The notes beneath the pieces were generated by a model. The model was not told where the DNA came from. It worked only from the letters and a program-made list of their open reading frames with translations, and ran no database searches. The translations under genes were made by a program, and so were the position numbers. From Psychromarinibacter halotolerans (GTDB lineage Bacteria; Pseudomonadota; Alphaproteobacteria; Rhodobacterales; Rhodobacteraceae), in NCBI RefSeq assembly GCF_029168315.1, contig NZ_JARGYD010000002.1:62001-126000 (forward strand): DNA of 64,000 nt. The letters are read 5' to 3'. Shown here one piece after another: positions 48,309 to 56,290 of the stretch (position 1 is the first letter of the stretch; the number at the start of each line of letters is the position of its first letter).

Positions 48309-49718
48309 ATGGATCTTATCGCAGGTCTGAAGGACATCGTGGGCGACACGCAAGTGCTGACCGGCGACGCGACCGCACCCTATCGCGACGACTGGACGAA
48401 GAAATTCCCGTCCGACCCGCTGTGCGTGGTGCGTCCGGCGACCACCGACGAGGTTTCGGCAATCGTAAAGCTGGCCGCCGAAACCGGCACCCCCGTGGTG
48501 CCCGCCAGCGGTCGCACCGGGCTGACCGGCGGCGCGCAGGCAAACGGGCAGATCCTGCTGTCGGTCGAGCGGATGAACAAGATCCGCGAAATCCGCCCTG
48601 ACGCCCGCACCGCTATCGTCGAGGCCGGGGTGATCCTAAGCAATCTTCACGAAGCGTGCGAGGCGAAGAACCTTGTCTTCCCGCTGACCTTCGGCGCGAA
48701 GGGTTCGGCGATGATCGGCGGGGTGCTGTCGACCAACGCGGGCGGGTCGAACGTGGTGCGCTATGGCTCGACCCGGGGCCTGTGCCTTGGACTTGAGGTC
48801 GTGCTGGCGGATGGCCGGGTGATGAACCTGATGAGCGAGCTGCACAAGGACAACTCGGGCTATGCCCTAAAGGATCTGTTCATCGGCGCGGAAGGTACGC
48901 TTGGCATCATCACCGCCGCGGTGATGAAGCTGTCGCCCAAGCCCGCCGCCTATGCCACCGCGATGGTCGCGACGCCGACGCTGCCCGATGCGCTGAAACT
49001 GCTGAACCGGCTGCAGATCGCCACCGGCGGCGCGGTCGAGGCGTTCGAGTTCATGCCCCGCAGCTATATCGAAGGCCACCTTGCCCGCTTTCCCGACCAG
49101 CGCGAACCGTTCGACGCGCCGCACGACATCAACCTGATGGTCGAGGTCGGCGCATTGGCCCCGCGCGACGCGACGCCGGGCGACGTTGGATCGGTTCCGA
49201 TCGTCGACTACCTCGAAGAGGTGCTGGCCGAGATGATGGAGGACGGCGCGGTGCTGGACGCCGTGGTCGCCCGCAACGAAGCACAGCGCCGCGAGATGTG
49301 GCAGCGCCGCGAAGAGGCCGCGCAGGTGACGACGGGGCGGCTTCCGCTGGTGAACTGCGACGTCGCCCTGCCGCTGGACAAGGTGCATGTCTTCCTAGAG
49401 CGGATGGAACAGGTATTGGCCGAACTGGACGCGGACGCCCAGTGGATCTGCGTGTCTCACCTTGGCGACGGCAACGTGCACTATACCGCCTACCCGTCGA
49501 AGAAGGACCCCGCGTTGCAGGACGCGCTGGTCGAAAAGGTCGAGGACGTGGTCCTGTCGCTTGGCGGCTCGTTCTCGGCGGAACACGGGATCGGGCAGTA
49601 CAAGAAGCCGTCGATGGCACGTCGGAAGAACCCGGTGGCGATCGACGTCATGCGTACCATCAAGGCCGCGCTGGACCCGCAGAATCTGCTGAACCCCGGG
49701 AAAGTCTTGCCCGATTGA
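48309..49718 (+). CDS. FAD-linked D-2-hydroxyacid dehydrogenase (D-2-hydroxyglutarate/D-lactate type)
   Basis: A 469-residue flavoenzyme of the GlcD/VAO family. The FAD-binding region is VPASGRTGLTGGAQ (residues about 62-75) and GGSNVVRYGSTRG; the C-terminal part has HLGDGNVHYTAY and SFSAEHGIGQYKK, where the histidines bind the catalytic metal or substrate. Length fits D-2-hydroxyglutarate dehydrogenase or the bacterial D-lactate dehydrogenase group. Electrons probably go to ETF or quinone. It is divergent from the demethylase-like gene. Confidence 0.88.
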   Translation: MDLIAGLKDIVGDTQVLTGDATAPYRDDWTKKFPSDPLCVVRPATTDEVSAIVKLAAETGTPVVPASGRTGLTGGAQANGQILLSVERMNKIREIRPDARTAIVEAGVILSNLHEACEAKNLVFPLTFGAKGSAMIGGVLSTNAGGSNVVRYGSTRGLCLGLEVVLADGRVMNLMSELHKDNSGYALKDLFIGAEGTLGIITAAVMKLSPKPAAYATAMVATPTLPDALKLLNRLQIATGGAVEAFEFMPRSYIEGHLARFPDQREPFDAPHDINLMVEVGALAPRDATPGDVGSVPIVDYLEEVLAEMMEDGAVLDAVVARNEAQRREMWQRREEAAQVTTGRLPLVNCDVALPLDKVHVFLERMEQVLAELDADAQWICVSHLGDGNVHYTAYPSKKDPALQDALVEKVEDVVLSLGGSFSAEHGIGQYKKPSMARRKNPVAIDVMRTIKAALDPQNLLNPGKVLPD

Positions 49719-49803
49719 ACCGGTACGCTAGGCTTGGCCAAGCAGAGACGCCGCGCCGCACCCTGCGGCGGCGGACCTCGCGCCGGGAGGAAATCGGACG
49801 CCG

Positions 49804-50346
49804 ATGGCGACACGGGACGAAATCGAGGAACTGATCGCGCGGGTGAAACTGCGTGACCGAGAGGCGTTCTCGACGCTGTATGCCGAAACATCGGCGAAAC
49901 TCTATGGCGTCTGCCTTCGTGTCTTGAAGAACAGGGCAGAAGCCGACGAGGCGCTGCAGGACGTGTACGTTCGCATCTGGAACAAGGCCGACGCCTATTC
50001 CGCGAACGGGTACTCACCGATGACCTGGCTGATCACGATGGCGCGCAACATCGCCATCGACAAGCTCAGGGCCCGCAAGACGCCGTCTTCCGGGATCGAA
50101 GAGGCCGCTGACGTCGCCTCGCCGGGTCTGACCCCGGAAGGCGAGGTGATCGCCGCGTCCGAACGGCAGCAAATCATGGACTGCCTCAAGGAACTCGACG
50201 CCGACCGCGCGGGCGCTGTGCGCGGCGCTTATCTTGATGGGGACAGCTACAAGGATCTCGCGGAACGCTACGGCGTCCCGTTGAACACGATGCGAACATG
50301 GCTGCGCCGCAGCCTGCTGAACCTAAGGGATTGTCTGACCCGATGA
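49804..50346 (+). CDS. ECF-type RNA polymerase sigma factor
   Basis: A 180-residue group 4 sigma factor. Region 2 includes AFSTLYAETSAKLYGVCLRV and DEALQDVYVRIWNKAD; region 4 includes YKDLAERYGVPLNTMRTWLRRSL, the DNA-binding helix. It lacks sigma regions 1 and 3. It overlaps the downstream anti-sigma gene by 4 bp, which marks a regulatory pair. The stress signal is unknown; RskA-linked sigma factors often answer oxidative or envelope stress. Confidence 0.93.
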   Translation: MATRDEIEELIARVKLRDREAFSTLYAETSAKLYGVCLRVLKNRAEADEALQDVYVRIWNKADAYSANGYSPMTWLITMARNIAIDKLRARKTPSSGIEEAADVASPGLTPEGEVIAASERQQIMDCLKELDADRAGAVRGAYLDGDSYKDLAERYGVPLNTMRTWLRRSLLNLRDCLTR

Positions 50347-51032
50347 CTGGCGTGACGGACCATGATGACGATGATGTCGCCCTTGCCGGCGAATACGTCC
50401 TTGGTCTGCTTCCCGCCGAAGAACTGCGCGGGTTCGAACTGCGTCTGCGCGATGAAACCACGCTGCGCTCGATGGTTGTCACGTGGGACGAACATTTCGT
50501 CGCGCTGGCCGACACCATCCCCGAAACCACGCCGCCGCCCGCCGTTCAGGCCCGGATCGAGCGCCGCCTGTTCGGCGCACCGCGCCGGCGCTGGCCGCTG
50601 CCGTGGCAGGGCACCCTTGCCGGCGGCCTGATCGCGGCCGCGCTGATCGTCGGGCTGATGTTCCTGACCCCGCCGGACCGTCCGGCGCCGATGGCCACCC
50701 ACACCGCGCAAATCGCGGCCGAGGACAGTTCGCTGCTGATCGCGGCCACGCTGGACCAAGCCACGGGCGAAATCCGCCTGAACCGGACCGAAGGCACCCC
50801 CCGTGCGGGCCGGTCGCTGGAACTTTGGCTGATCCCCGAAGGGGCGGACGGGCCGATATCGCTTGGCCTGCTGGGCGAAGAGCCGGTCACCGTGCTGACG
50901 CTGGCACCGGAACAGCGCGCCGCCCTGCAAGGCGCCGTGCTTGCGGTCTCGGACGAACCCGAAGGCGGATCACCCACAGGGGCGCCGACCGGAGACGTGC
51001 TGGCCGTCGGGGAAATCTCGCCCGCCGCCTAG
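50343..51032 (+). CDS. RskA-family anti-sigma factor
   Basis: A 229-residue membrane protein. The N-terminal cytoplasmic sigma-binding part (DDVALAGEYVLGLLPAEELRG) is followed by one membrane helix (GTLAGGLIAAALIVGLMFL) and a periplasmic RskA domain with LELWLIPEGADGPISLGLLG. No zinc-binding HxxxCxxC is present, as in RskA-type factors. It should hold the adjacent sigma factor inactive until degraded. The ATG at 50343 gives the overlap; a longer start lies inside the sigma gene. Confidence 0.9.
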   Translation: MTGVTDHDDDDVALAGEYVLGLLPAEELRGFELRLRDETTLRSMVVTWDEHFVALADTIPETTPPPAVQARIERRLFGAPRRRWPLPWQGTLAGGLIAAALIVGLMFLTPPDRPAPMATHTAQIAAEDSSLLIAATLDQATGEIRLNRTEGTPRAGRSLELWLIPEGADGPISLGLLGEEPVTVLTLAPEQRAALQGAVLAVSDEPEGGSPTGAPTGDVLAVGEISPAA

Positions 51033-51056
51033 TCCGCCCGGCCTAATACGCCTTTG

Positions 51057-51566
51057 CTAGTGCGCCCATAGCTCGGGCTGAACGGCATAGCCGATGTACA
51101 GCGGGTGCTTCGGATGCCCGTGCTTCGACAATCCAAGGTGAAACAGCGGCAGGCCGGTCGCCCGCAGCAGGCGTTCCACCTGCGCCCCCCGGTCCAGATG
51201 CGCGCCATGCGTGCCCCACGCACAGACGATCTGGTCCGCCCACGGCGCGCTGTCGGCGATGGCGGCATCGTTCTCTGGACCCACCGGATCGGCCACGGCG
51301 CGCATCACCTTCGGGTCGGTGGCGCGATAGGCGAAGATGTTCGTCACCCGGAACGCGCCGAACCCCAGCGTGCGCGCCCGCCGCTCGCAGCGTTCGACGG
51401 TCGGGTCGTTCTGTACCTCGGTCGCGGTCGACGGGTTCAGCATGATGAACAGCGCCTTCCGCCCCGCCGGGTCCCATGTCCGGGTCAGCAGGTAACGATA
51501 CTGCTCGCAGTCGGAATAGACGGCGGTGGACTGCGCGTCGCCCTTCTGAAAGTCGCGGCTGATCAC
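51057..51566 (-). CDS. DUF1643 protein
   Basis: A 169-residue conserved protein of the DUF1643 family. Visible features are YRYLLTRTWDPAGRKALFIM, LNPSTATEVQNDPTVERCER, NIFAYRATDP and WGTHGA. The GTG start overlaps the truB stop (GTGA), showing coupling to truB. The fold and activity are not established. Confidence 0.85.
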   Translation of the reverse strand: MISRDFQKGDAQSTAVYSDCEQYRYLLTRTWDPAGRKALFIMLNPSTATEVQNDPTVERCERRARTLGFGAFRVTNIFAYRATDPKVMRAVADPVGPENDAAIADSAPWADQIVCAWGTHGAHLDRGAQVERLLRATGLPLFHLGLSKHGHPKHPLYIGYAVQPELWAH

Positions 51567-52468
51567 GTGTTGAACACCCGGCTGGGGTGCAGTTCCCCGG
51601 CGCGATAAATCCCCACGGCCACCGCGCGCCCGTCGTGGGACGCCCATGCCTCGTCGCCGTACTCGGCGTCCGAGGTCAGCACCATACCGGGATTGCCGTT
51701 CCGCAGCTTCGCCGCTCCCTCTGCCGTCGCGCGCAGTTCCGGCAGGTCGGCAAGACCTTCCTCCAGCGGACGCAGGTACTGGTCCAGCTCCTCGGATTTC
51801 GCCAGTTCGTCCAGCAGATCCAGCGACACGCCGTCCTCGGCCTCGAACGGGCCGGACCAGACGCGGCGCAGCGAGACGACATGCCCGTGACAGCCCAGCG
51901 CCGCGCCAAGATCGCGCGCGATGGACCGGACGTAGCCCCCCTTGCCGCAGATCATCTCAAGCTCGACATGGTCGGCATCGGGGCGCGCGACTAGGTTCAG
52001 TTCCTCGACGAACAGCGGCCGCGCGGCCAGTTCCATCTCTTCCCCGTCGCGGGCCCGTTTATAGGCGCGCTCGCCGTCGATCTTCACGGCCGAAAACTGC
52101 GGCGGCACCTGCATGATGTCGCCGGTGAACTGCCCCAGCGCGGCGCGGATCTCGTCGTCGGTCGGGCGTGCGTCGCTATCCGCGATGACCTCGCCTTCGG
52201 CGTCGTCGGTGTTGGTGGCCTGCCCCAGACGGACAATGAAGCTGTAGGCCTTCATCGCGTCGGTGATATACGGCACGGTCTTGGTCGCCTCGCCCAACGC
52301 CACGGCCAGAACACCGGTGGCATCCGGGTCCAGCGTCCCGGCGTGTCCCGCCTTCTTCGCGTCGAACGCCCAGCGCACCTTGTTGACCACCGAGGTCGAG
52401 GTGATGCCAGCGGGTTTGTCCACCACCAGCCACCCCGAAATGTCGCGGCCCTTGCGTCTGCGTCCCAT
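51563..52468 (-). CDS. truB: tRNA pseudouridine55 synthase
   Basis: A 301-residue enzyme making pseudouridine 55 in the T loop of tRNAs. N-terminal GWLVVDKPAGITSTSVV is followed by AGTLDPDATGVL, with the catalytic D47. Other motifs are QVPPQFSAVKIDGERAYKRA (about 130-150) and CGKGGYVRSIARDLG. The C-terminal PUA-like end is short. It is downstream of rbfA with one gene between them, and upstream of a DUF1643 gene. Confidence 0.95.
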   Translation of the reverse strand: MGRRRKGRDISGWLVVDKPAGITSTSVVNKVRWAFDAKKAGHAGTLDPDATGVLAVALGEATKTVPYITDAMKAYSFIVRLGQATNTDDAEGEVIADSDARPTDDEIRAALGQFTGDIMQVPPQFSAVKIDGERAYKRARDGEEMELAARPLFVEELNLVARPDADHVELEMICGKGGYVRSIARDLGAALGCHGHVVSLRRVWSGPFEAEDGVSLDLLDELAKSEELDQYLRPLEEGLADLPELRATAEGAAKLRNGNPGMVLTSDAEYGDEAWASHDGRAVAVGIYRAGELHPSRVFNT

Positions 52469-52521
52469 CGCCGTCTCCGTTGAAAATTGAGCGCGCGGGC
52501 TAGCCCGGCGCGGCCGTCAAG

Positions 52522-53277
52522 TCAACCTGCCGGCACCACCGTGCCCAGCACCGGCCCCATCGGGCGCCCGCCGTCGACCCGGTCCAGCTGCGGCGCGTAA
52601 AGCCGCGACACGTTCCCGTCGAGGTACAGCGCATTCGGCGTGCCCGCATGGTCGCGGAAGAACCGCGCGAACAGGTGAAAGTTCACCGGCTCGTCCGAGA
52701 TCGCCAGCACCAGCTCGCGCCCGCCGGGCCGGACCCCCACACCGTTTCGGACATAGGTGCTTTCGCTGGCCGGAAGAAACCGCGGATGCAGGGCCCCGTC
52801 GATCACCAGCATCGGCCCCGACTGGGTCGCAAAGCGGCAGGCGGGCGGATCGGCGGCATAGGCGCGGCTTTCGATCACCTGCGCCCGACCGTCCTGCAGG
52901 CAGAACACCCCGTTCGGCAGCATCCCGAAATTGCCCGGCCCTTTCGACGTGACGATTGGCGCGATCTCTTCCCCGTCCTCGATATACAGGCCGACGGGTG
53001 CGCGGTCTTGGTGATACATGCCCGCGTTCATCGCGATGCCCAGCCGCTCGCCCCGGGCGCCAAGCGCCGCGTCGATCCGGTTGAAGGTGCCAAAGGGCGC
53101 GGCGTCGGCGTCGTTCAGCCACAGCCGCATGTCCTCTGCCGCAAGGTCCACCGTGCACCACGTGATGCGCGCACCGTCGAACCTGTCGGTCTGGCAGGCG
53201 CCGGCCTGAACGGCCACGGGCGCGGCGAATAGTCCAAGAAGGAACGCCAGCAGGCGCACCGGCTCAGTCCTCGTCAA
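52522..53277 (-). CDS. phosphodiester glycosidase-family (NAGPA/DUF2233) exported protein
   Basis: A 251-residue secreted protein with signal peptide (LLAFLLGLFAAPVAVQAGA). The NAGPA-like core includes GIAMNAGMYHQDRAPVGLYI, NFGMLPNGVFC, SGPMLVIDGALHP and NALYLDGNVSRLYAP, with conserved Asn and Asp residues. Family members cleave GlcNAc-phosphodiesters or bind cell-wall sugars; its substrate here is unknown. It overlaps the rbfA end by 14 bp and lies 53 bp upstream of truB. Confidence 0.87.
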   Translation of the reverse strand: MTRTEPVRLLAFLLGLFAAPVAVQAGACQTDRFDGARITWCTVDLAAEDMRLWLNDADAAPFGTFNRIDAALGARGERLGIAMNAGMYHQDRAPVGLYIEDGEEIAPIVTSKGPGNFGMLPNGVFCLQDGRAQVIESRAYAADPPACRFATQSGPMLVIDGALHPRFLPASESTYVRNGVGVRPGGRELVLAISDEPVNFHLFARFFRDHAGTPNALYLDGNVSRLYAPQLDRVDGGRPMGPVLGTVVPAG

Positions 53278-53671
53278 GATCGCGGCGCACGTCGTCGCGG
53301 TCCAGCAGCTGCCGCGTCTCGTCCATCCGGTCGAAGCTCTCGTCGATGACGAAGCGCAGCTCGGGGGAATACTTCAGCGTCAGCCCCTTGTTCACCGCGC
53401 GCCGCAGCTCGTGCCGGTTCCGGCGCAGCGCCGCCAGCGCCTCGTCCCGGTTGCCGCCACCCAGCGGCATGACGAAAGCGGTCGCCACCTTCAGGTCCGG
53501 CGAGGTCCGCACCTCGCCCACGGTGATCGACATGCGGTTCAGGTCCGGATCGTGGATCTCGGCCCGGTTCAACACGTCCGACAACGTGCGGCGAATAAGT
53601 TCGCCGACGCGCAGCTGGCGCTGGGAGGGGCCCGCGCCCCGGTCTGATAGCTGTCTGGCCATGCCCGCCAT
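53264..53671 (-). CDS. rbfA: 30S ribosome-binding factor A
   Basis: A 135-residue KH-fold protein that aids maturation of 16S rRNA in the 30S subunit. It has SQRQLRVGELIRRTLSDVL at the start, ISITVGEVRTSPDLKVATAFV (here MSITVGEVRTSPDLK), and LKYSPELRFVIDESFDRMD. In most bacteria it is adjacent to truB; here a secreted glycosidase-like gene lies in between. No infB is in the window. Confidence 0.95.
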   Translation of the reverse strand: MAGMARQLSDRGAGPSQRQLRVGELIRRTLSDVLNRAEIHDPDLNRMSITVGEVRTSPDLKVATAFVMPLGGGNRDEALAALRRNRHELRRAVNKGLTLKYSPELRFVIDESFDRMDETRQLLDRDDVRRDLDED

Positions 53672-53774
53672 CTAGGCCGGAACAGCCATTCTTGCAATCC
53701 CGGCCTTTGCCAAATCCGCGCCACGGCGCTAAGTCCGGTCGAACCCAGCAACGGGGCAAACGACGGAGGGACGC

Positions 53775-54587
53775 ATGGAAGGCACGCCGGGAATCGTGGT
53801 GACGGGGGCATCGGGCCGCATGGGGCAGATGCTGGCAAAGCTCGTCATGGAATCGGACAACCTGCGCCTCGTGGGCGCGGTCGAGCGCCCGGGCAGCGAC
53901 TGGGTCGGCCGCGATCTGGGCGAGGCGATGGGCGGCCCGCAGTGCGGCATCACTGTCACCGACGATCCGCTGGAAGCCTTCGCCAAGGCGCAGGGCATCC
54001 TTGATTTCACCTCGCCAGAGGCCACCGTGCAGTTCGCCGGCATCGCGGCGCAGGCGCGCGCGGTGCACGTCATCGGCACCACCGGGCTGGCGCCCGAGCA
54101 CCTTGAAAAGATCTCAGCCGCCGCCCGCCACGCGGTGATCGTGCGCGCCGGAAACATGTCGCTGGGCGTGAACCTGCTGGTCAAGCTGACCCGGATGGTC
54201 GCCGCCGCGCTGGACGAGGACTACGATATCGAGATCGTCGAGGCGCACCACAACCGCAAGGTCGACGCCCCCTCGGGCACCGCGCTGATGCTGGGCGAAG
54301 CCGCTGCCGAAGGGCGCGGCGTCCAGCTGGACAAGGTCCGCGATTCGGGCCGCGACGGGATCACCGGCGCTCGCAAGACGGGCGACATCGGCTTTTCCGC
54401 GATCCGTGGCGGCGACATCGTCGGCGAACACGACGTGATCTTCGCGGGCGACGGCGAACGCCTCGTGCTGCGCCATCTCGCCTCGGACCGCAGCCTGTTC
54501 GCCAAGGGCGCGCTCAAGGCCGTGCTGTGGGGGCAGGACAAGAAGCCCGGCGAATACGACATGCTGGACGTGCTCGGGCTGGACTAG
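53775..54587 (+). CDS. dapB: 4-hydroxy-tetrahydrodipicolinate reductase
   Basis: A 270-residue enzyme of lysine/diaminopimelate biosynthesis. The nucleotide-binding loop is VTGASGRMGQM (residues about 10-20) and the catalytic loop is EAHHNRKVDAPSGTAL with His-His and Lys. GDIGFSAIRGGDIVGEH and the C-terminal LWGQDKKPGEYDMLDVLGL match DapB. It is divergent from rbfA and convergent with the DUF1674 gene. Confidence 0.96.
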   Translation: MEGTPGIVVTGASGRMGQMLAKLVMESDNLRLVGAVERPGSDWVGRDLGEAMGGPQCGITVTDDPLEAFAKAQGILDFTSPEATVQFAGIAAQARAVHVIGTTGLAPEHLEKISAAARHAVIVRAGNMSLGVNLLVKLTRMVAAALDEDYDIEIVEAHHNRKVDAPSGTALMLGEAAAEGRGVQLDKVRDSGRDGITGARKTGDIGFSAIRGGDIVGEHDVIFAGDGERLVLRHLASDRSLFAKGALKAVLWGQDKKPGEYDMLDVLGLD

Positions 54588-54595
54588 GCCCGCGC

Positions 54596-54674
54596 CCCTT
54601 GTCCCCCGGGGCTTCTTCTCTTTCCAAATACCTCGGGGGAGCCGCGCAAGGCGCGGCGGGGGCAGCGCCCCCTG
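54596..54674 (-). repeat. dispersed GC-rich intergenic element (copy C, inverted)
   Basis: On the minus strand: AGGGGGCGCTGCCCCC, CGCCGCGCCTTGCGCGGC, TCCCCCGAGGTATTT and an AAAGAGAAGAAGC tail. It is the same element as at 9866-9930 and 13214-13280, here between the convergent dapB and SdhAF4 genes. Confidence 0.8.
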
Positions 54675-54689
54675 TTCCGGACAGGACCG

Positions 54690-54869
54690 TCAGAAATCGA
54701 CGGCCAGCCCCTTCTTCTCCCAATCGCCATAGCGCACGGGCTCCGGCCCGTCGCGGCCACCCAGTTCGGTGGGCAGCTCTACCGCTTTCGCGGCCTTGCG
54801 GCGCTCTTCGGCCTCGGCCAGCGCGCGCTGCGCGGCGGGGGGAAGGTCCTTCTTGGTGTCGTCGGCCAT
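54690..54869 (-). CDS. DUF1674/SdhAF4-like succinate dehydrogenase assembly factor
   Basis: A 59-residue protein: a charged helical N-terminal half (PPAAQRALAEAEERRKAAKA) and the signature C-terminus GPEPVRYGDWEKKGLAVDF. This C-terminal motif is diagnostic of DUF1674, the family of the mitochondrial SdhAF4, which binds flavinylated SdhA and helps assembly of complex II. No sdh genes are in the window. It is convergent with dapB and divergent from rsmB. Confidence 0.92.
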   Translation of the reverse strand: MADDTKKDLPPAAQRALAEAEERRKAAKAVELPTELGGRDGPEPVRYGDWEKKGLAVDF

Positions 54870-54945
54870 CGGTCACGCTCCTTGCCGGTTCGCGTTCCGT
54901 GATATACCCCGCGCGGGTCGTTCCGCAATTCAAAGGTCCCTGCCA

Positions 54946-56226
54946 ATGACCAAACCCGGGCTCGCTCCGCGCCGCAGCGCCCTCTGGCTTTTGGGCCAGG
55001 TGACGGGCGAAGGCCGCCTGTTGTCGGAACTTCTGCCCCGCGCGCTGGACAAACTGCCGCCCGAGGACCGGGCGCGGGCCCAGCGCCTGACGGTCGAGAC
55101 GCTCCGCTGGGCCGACCGGGCCGACCGGGTGCTGAAACCGTTCCTGAAAAAGGCCCCCAACCTGCCCGTGCGCAACGCGCTGCGGATGGCGGTGGTCGAG
55201 ATGGCCGTCGACGGCGCGGCGGCGCACGGGGTCGTGGACGCGGCCGTCACCCTGATGGGCGAGACGAAAAAGACCAAGCCCGCCGCCGGTCTGGCGAATG
55301 CCGTGCTGCGCAAGGTGGACGTGGCCGCATGGGACCGCACGCAGCTTCCGAAATTGCCGAACTGGCTGCGCGGGCCGCTGATCGCCGGATACGGGCGCCG
55401 CAAGATCGAAGCGATGGAAGCCGCCCATGCCGCCGGTGCACCGCTGGACCTGACCCCGAAGGACGGCGACGCCGCCGCGCTGGGTGCACGTGTCGGGGGC
55501 GTGGCGCTGCCCACAGGCAGCGTGCGCCTCGACAGCCGCGCGCAGGTCACCGCCCTGCCCGGTTTCGAAAGCGGCGACTGGTGGGTGCAGGATGCCGCCG
55601 CAGCGACCCCCGCCCGGGCCCTTGCCGGTGGTCTGGCCCCGGCGACGGGCGCGCGCGTGCTGGACATGTGCGCCGCGCCGGGCGGCAAGACGATGCAACT
55701 GGCCGCCGCCGGCGCCGAGGTGACCGCGCTGGACCTGTCCGAACATCGCATGACCCGCGTGGCCGAGAACCTCGCCCGCACCGGCCTGTCGGCCAAGACC
55801 GTCACCGCTGACGCGCTGGAATGGACACCTGACGCGCCGTTCGACGCGATCCTGCTGGACGCGCCGTGTTCCGCCACCGGCACCATCCGCCGCCACCCCG
55901 ACCTGCCCCACGCCCGCGACGGCGCCGAGTTCGCTGGCCTCTTCGCCCTGCAGGAAGCGATGCTGGACCGCGCCGTCGACTGGCTGAAACCCGGCGGCCT
56001 GCTTGTGTATTGCACCTGTTCCCTGCTGCCCGACGAAGGCGAAGTGCAGATCGAAGAGGCCCTGACACGACACCCCAGCCTTCGGCTGGAGACCGACGTG
56101 CTTCGGGTCCCGGGCGTCGAGGACGGGTGGCTGTGCGACGAGGGCCTGCGCCTGACCCCGGATCTGTGGAAGGACCGTGGCGGAATGGACGGCTTCTTCA
56201 TCGCAGCCCTGCGAAAAGACGCCTGA
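54946..56226 (+). CDS. RsmB/NOP-family 16S rRNA (cytosine-C5) methyltransferase
   Basis: A 426-residue protein: an N-terminal NusB-like RNA-binding domain (RRSALWLLGQVTGEGRLLSE) and a C-terminal SAM-dependent m5C methyltransferase. SAM motif VLDMCAAPGGKTMQL, motif IV DAPCSATGTIRRHPD and motif VI YCTCSLLPDEGE, whose cysteine is catalytic. The ATG at 54946 is the best start. It is linked to the heparinase-like gene and purH. RsmF and other family members are less likely because of the NusB-like domain. Confidence 0.9.
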   Translation: MTKPGLAPRRSALWLLGQVTGEGRLLSELLPRALDKLPPEDRARAQRLTVETLRWADRADRVLKPFLKKAPNLPVRNALRMAVVEMAVDGAAAHGVVDAAVTLMGETKKTKPAAGLANAVLRKVDVAAWDRTQLPKLPNWLRGPLIAGYGRRKIEAMEAAHAAGAPLDLTPKDGDAAALGARVGGVALPTGSVRLDSRAQVTALPGFESGDWWVQDAAAATPARALAGGLAPATGARVLDMCAAPGGKTMQLAAAGAEVTALDLSEHRMTRVAENLARTGLSAKTVTADALEWTPDAPFDAILLDAPCSATGTIRRHPDLPHARDGAEFAGLFALQEAMLDRAVDWLKPGGLLVYCTCSLLPDEGEVQIEEALTRHPSLRLETDVLRVPGVEDGWLCDEGLRLTPDLWKDRGGMDGFFIAALRKDA

Positions 56227-56290
56227 GCCGGATTCCCGGCATGACTCGGGGCAGCCTTCTGCCTAGTATGCCGTCAAACCACGAAGGCGG

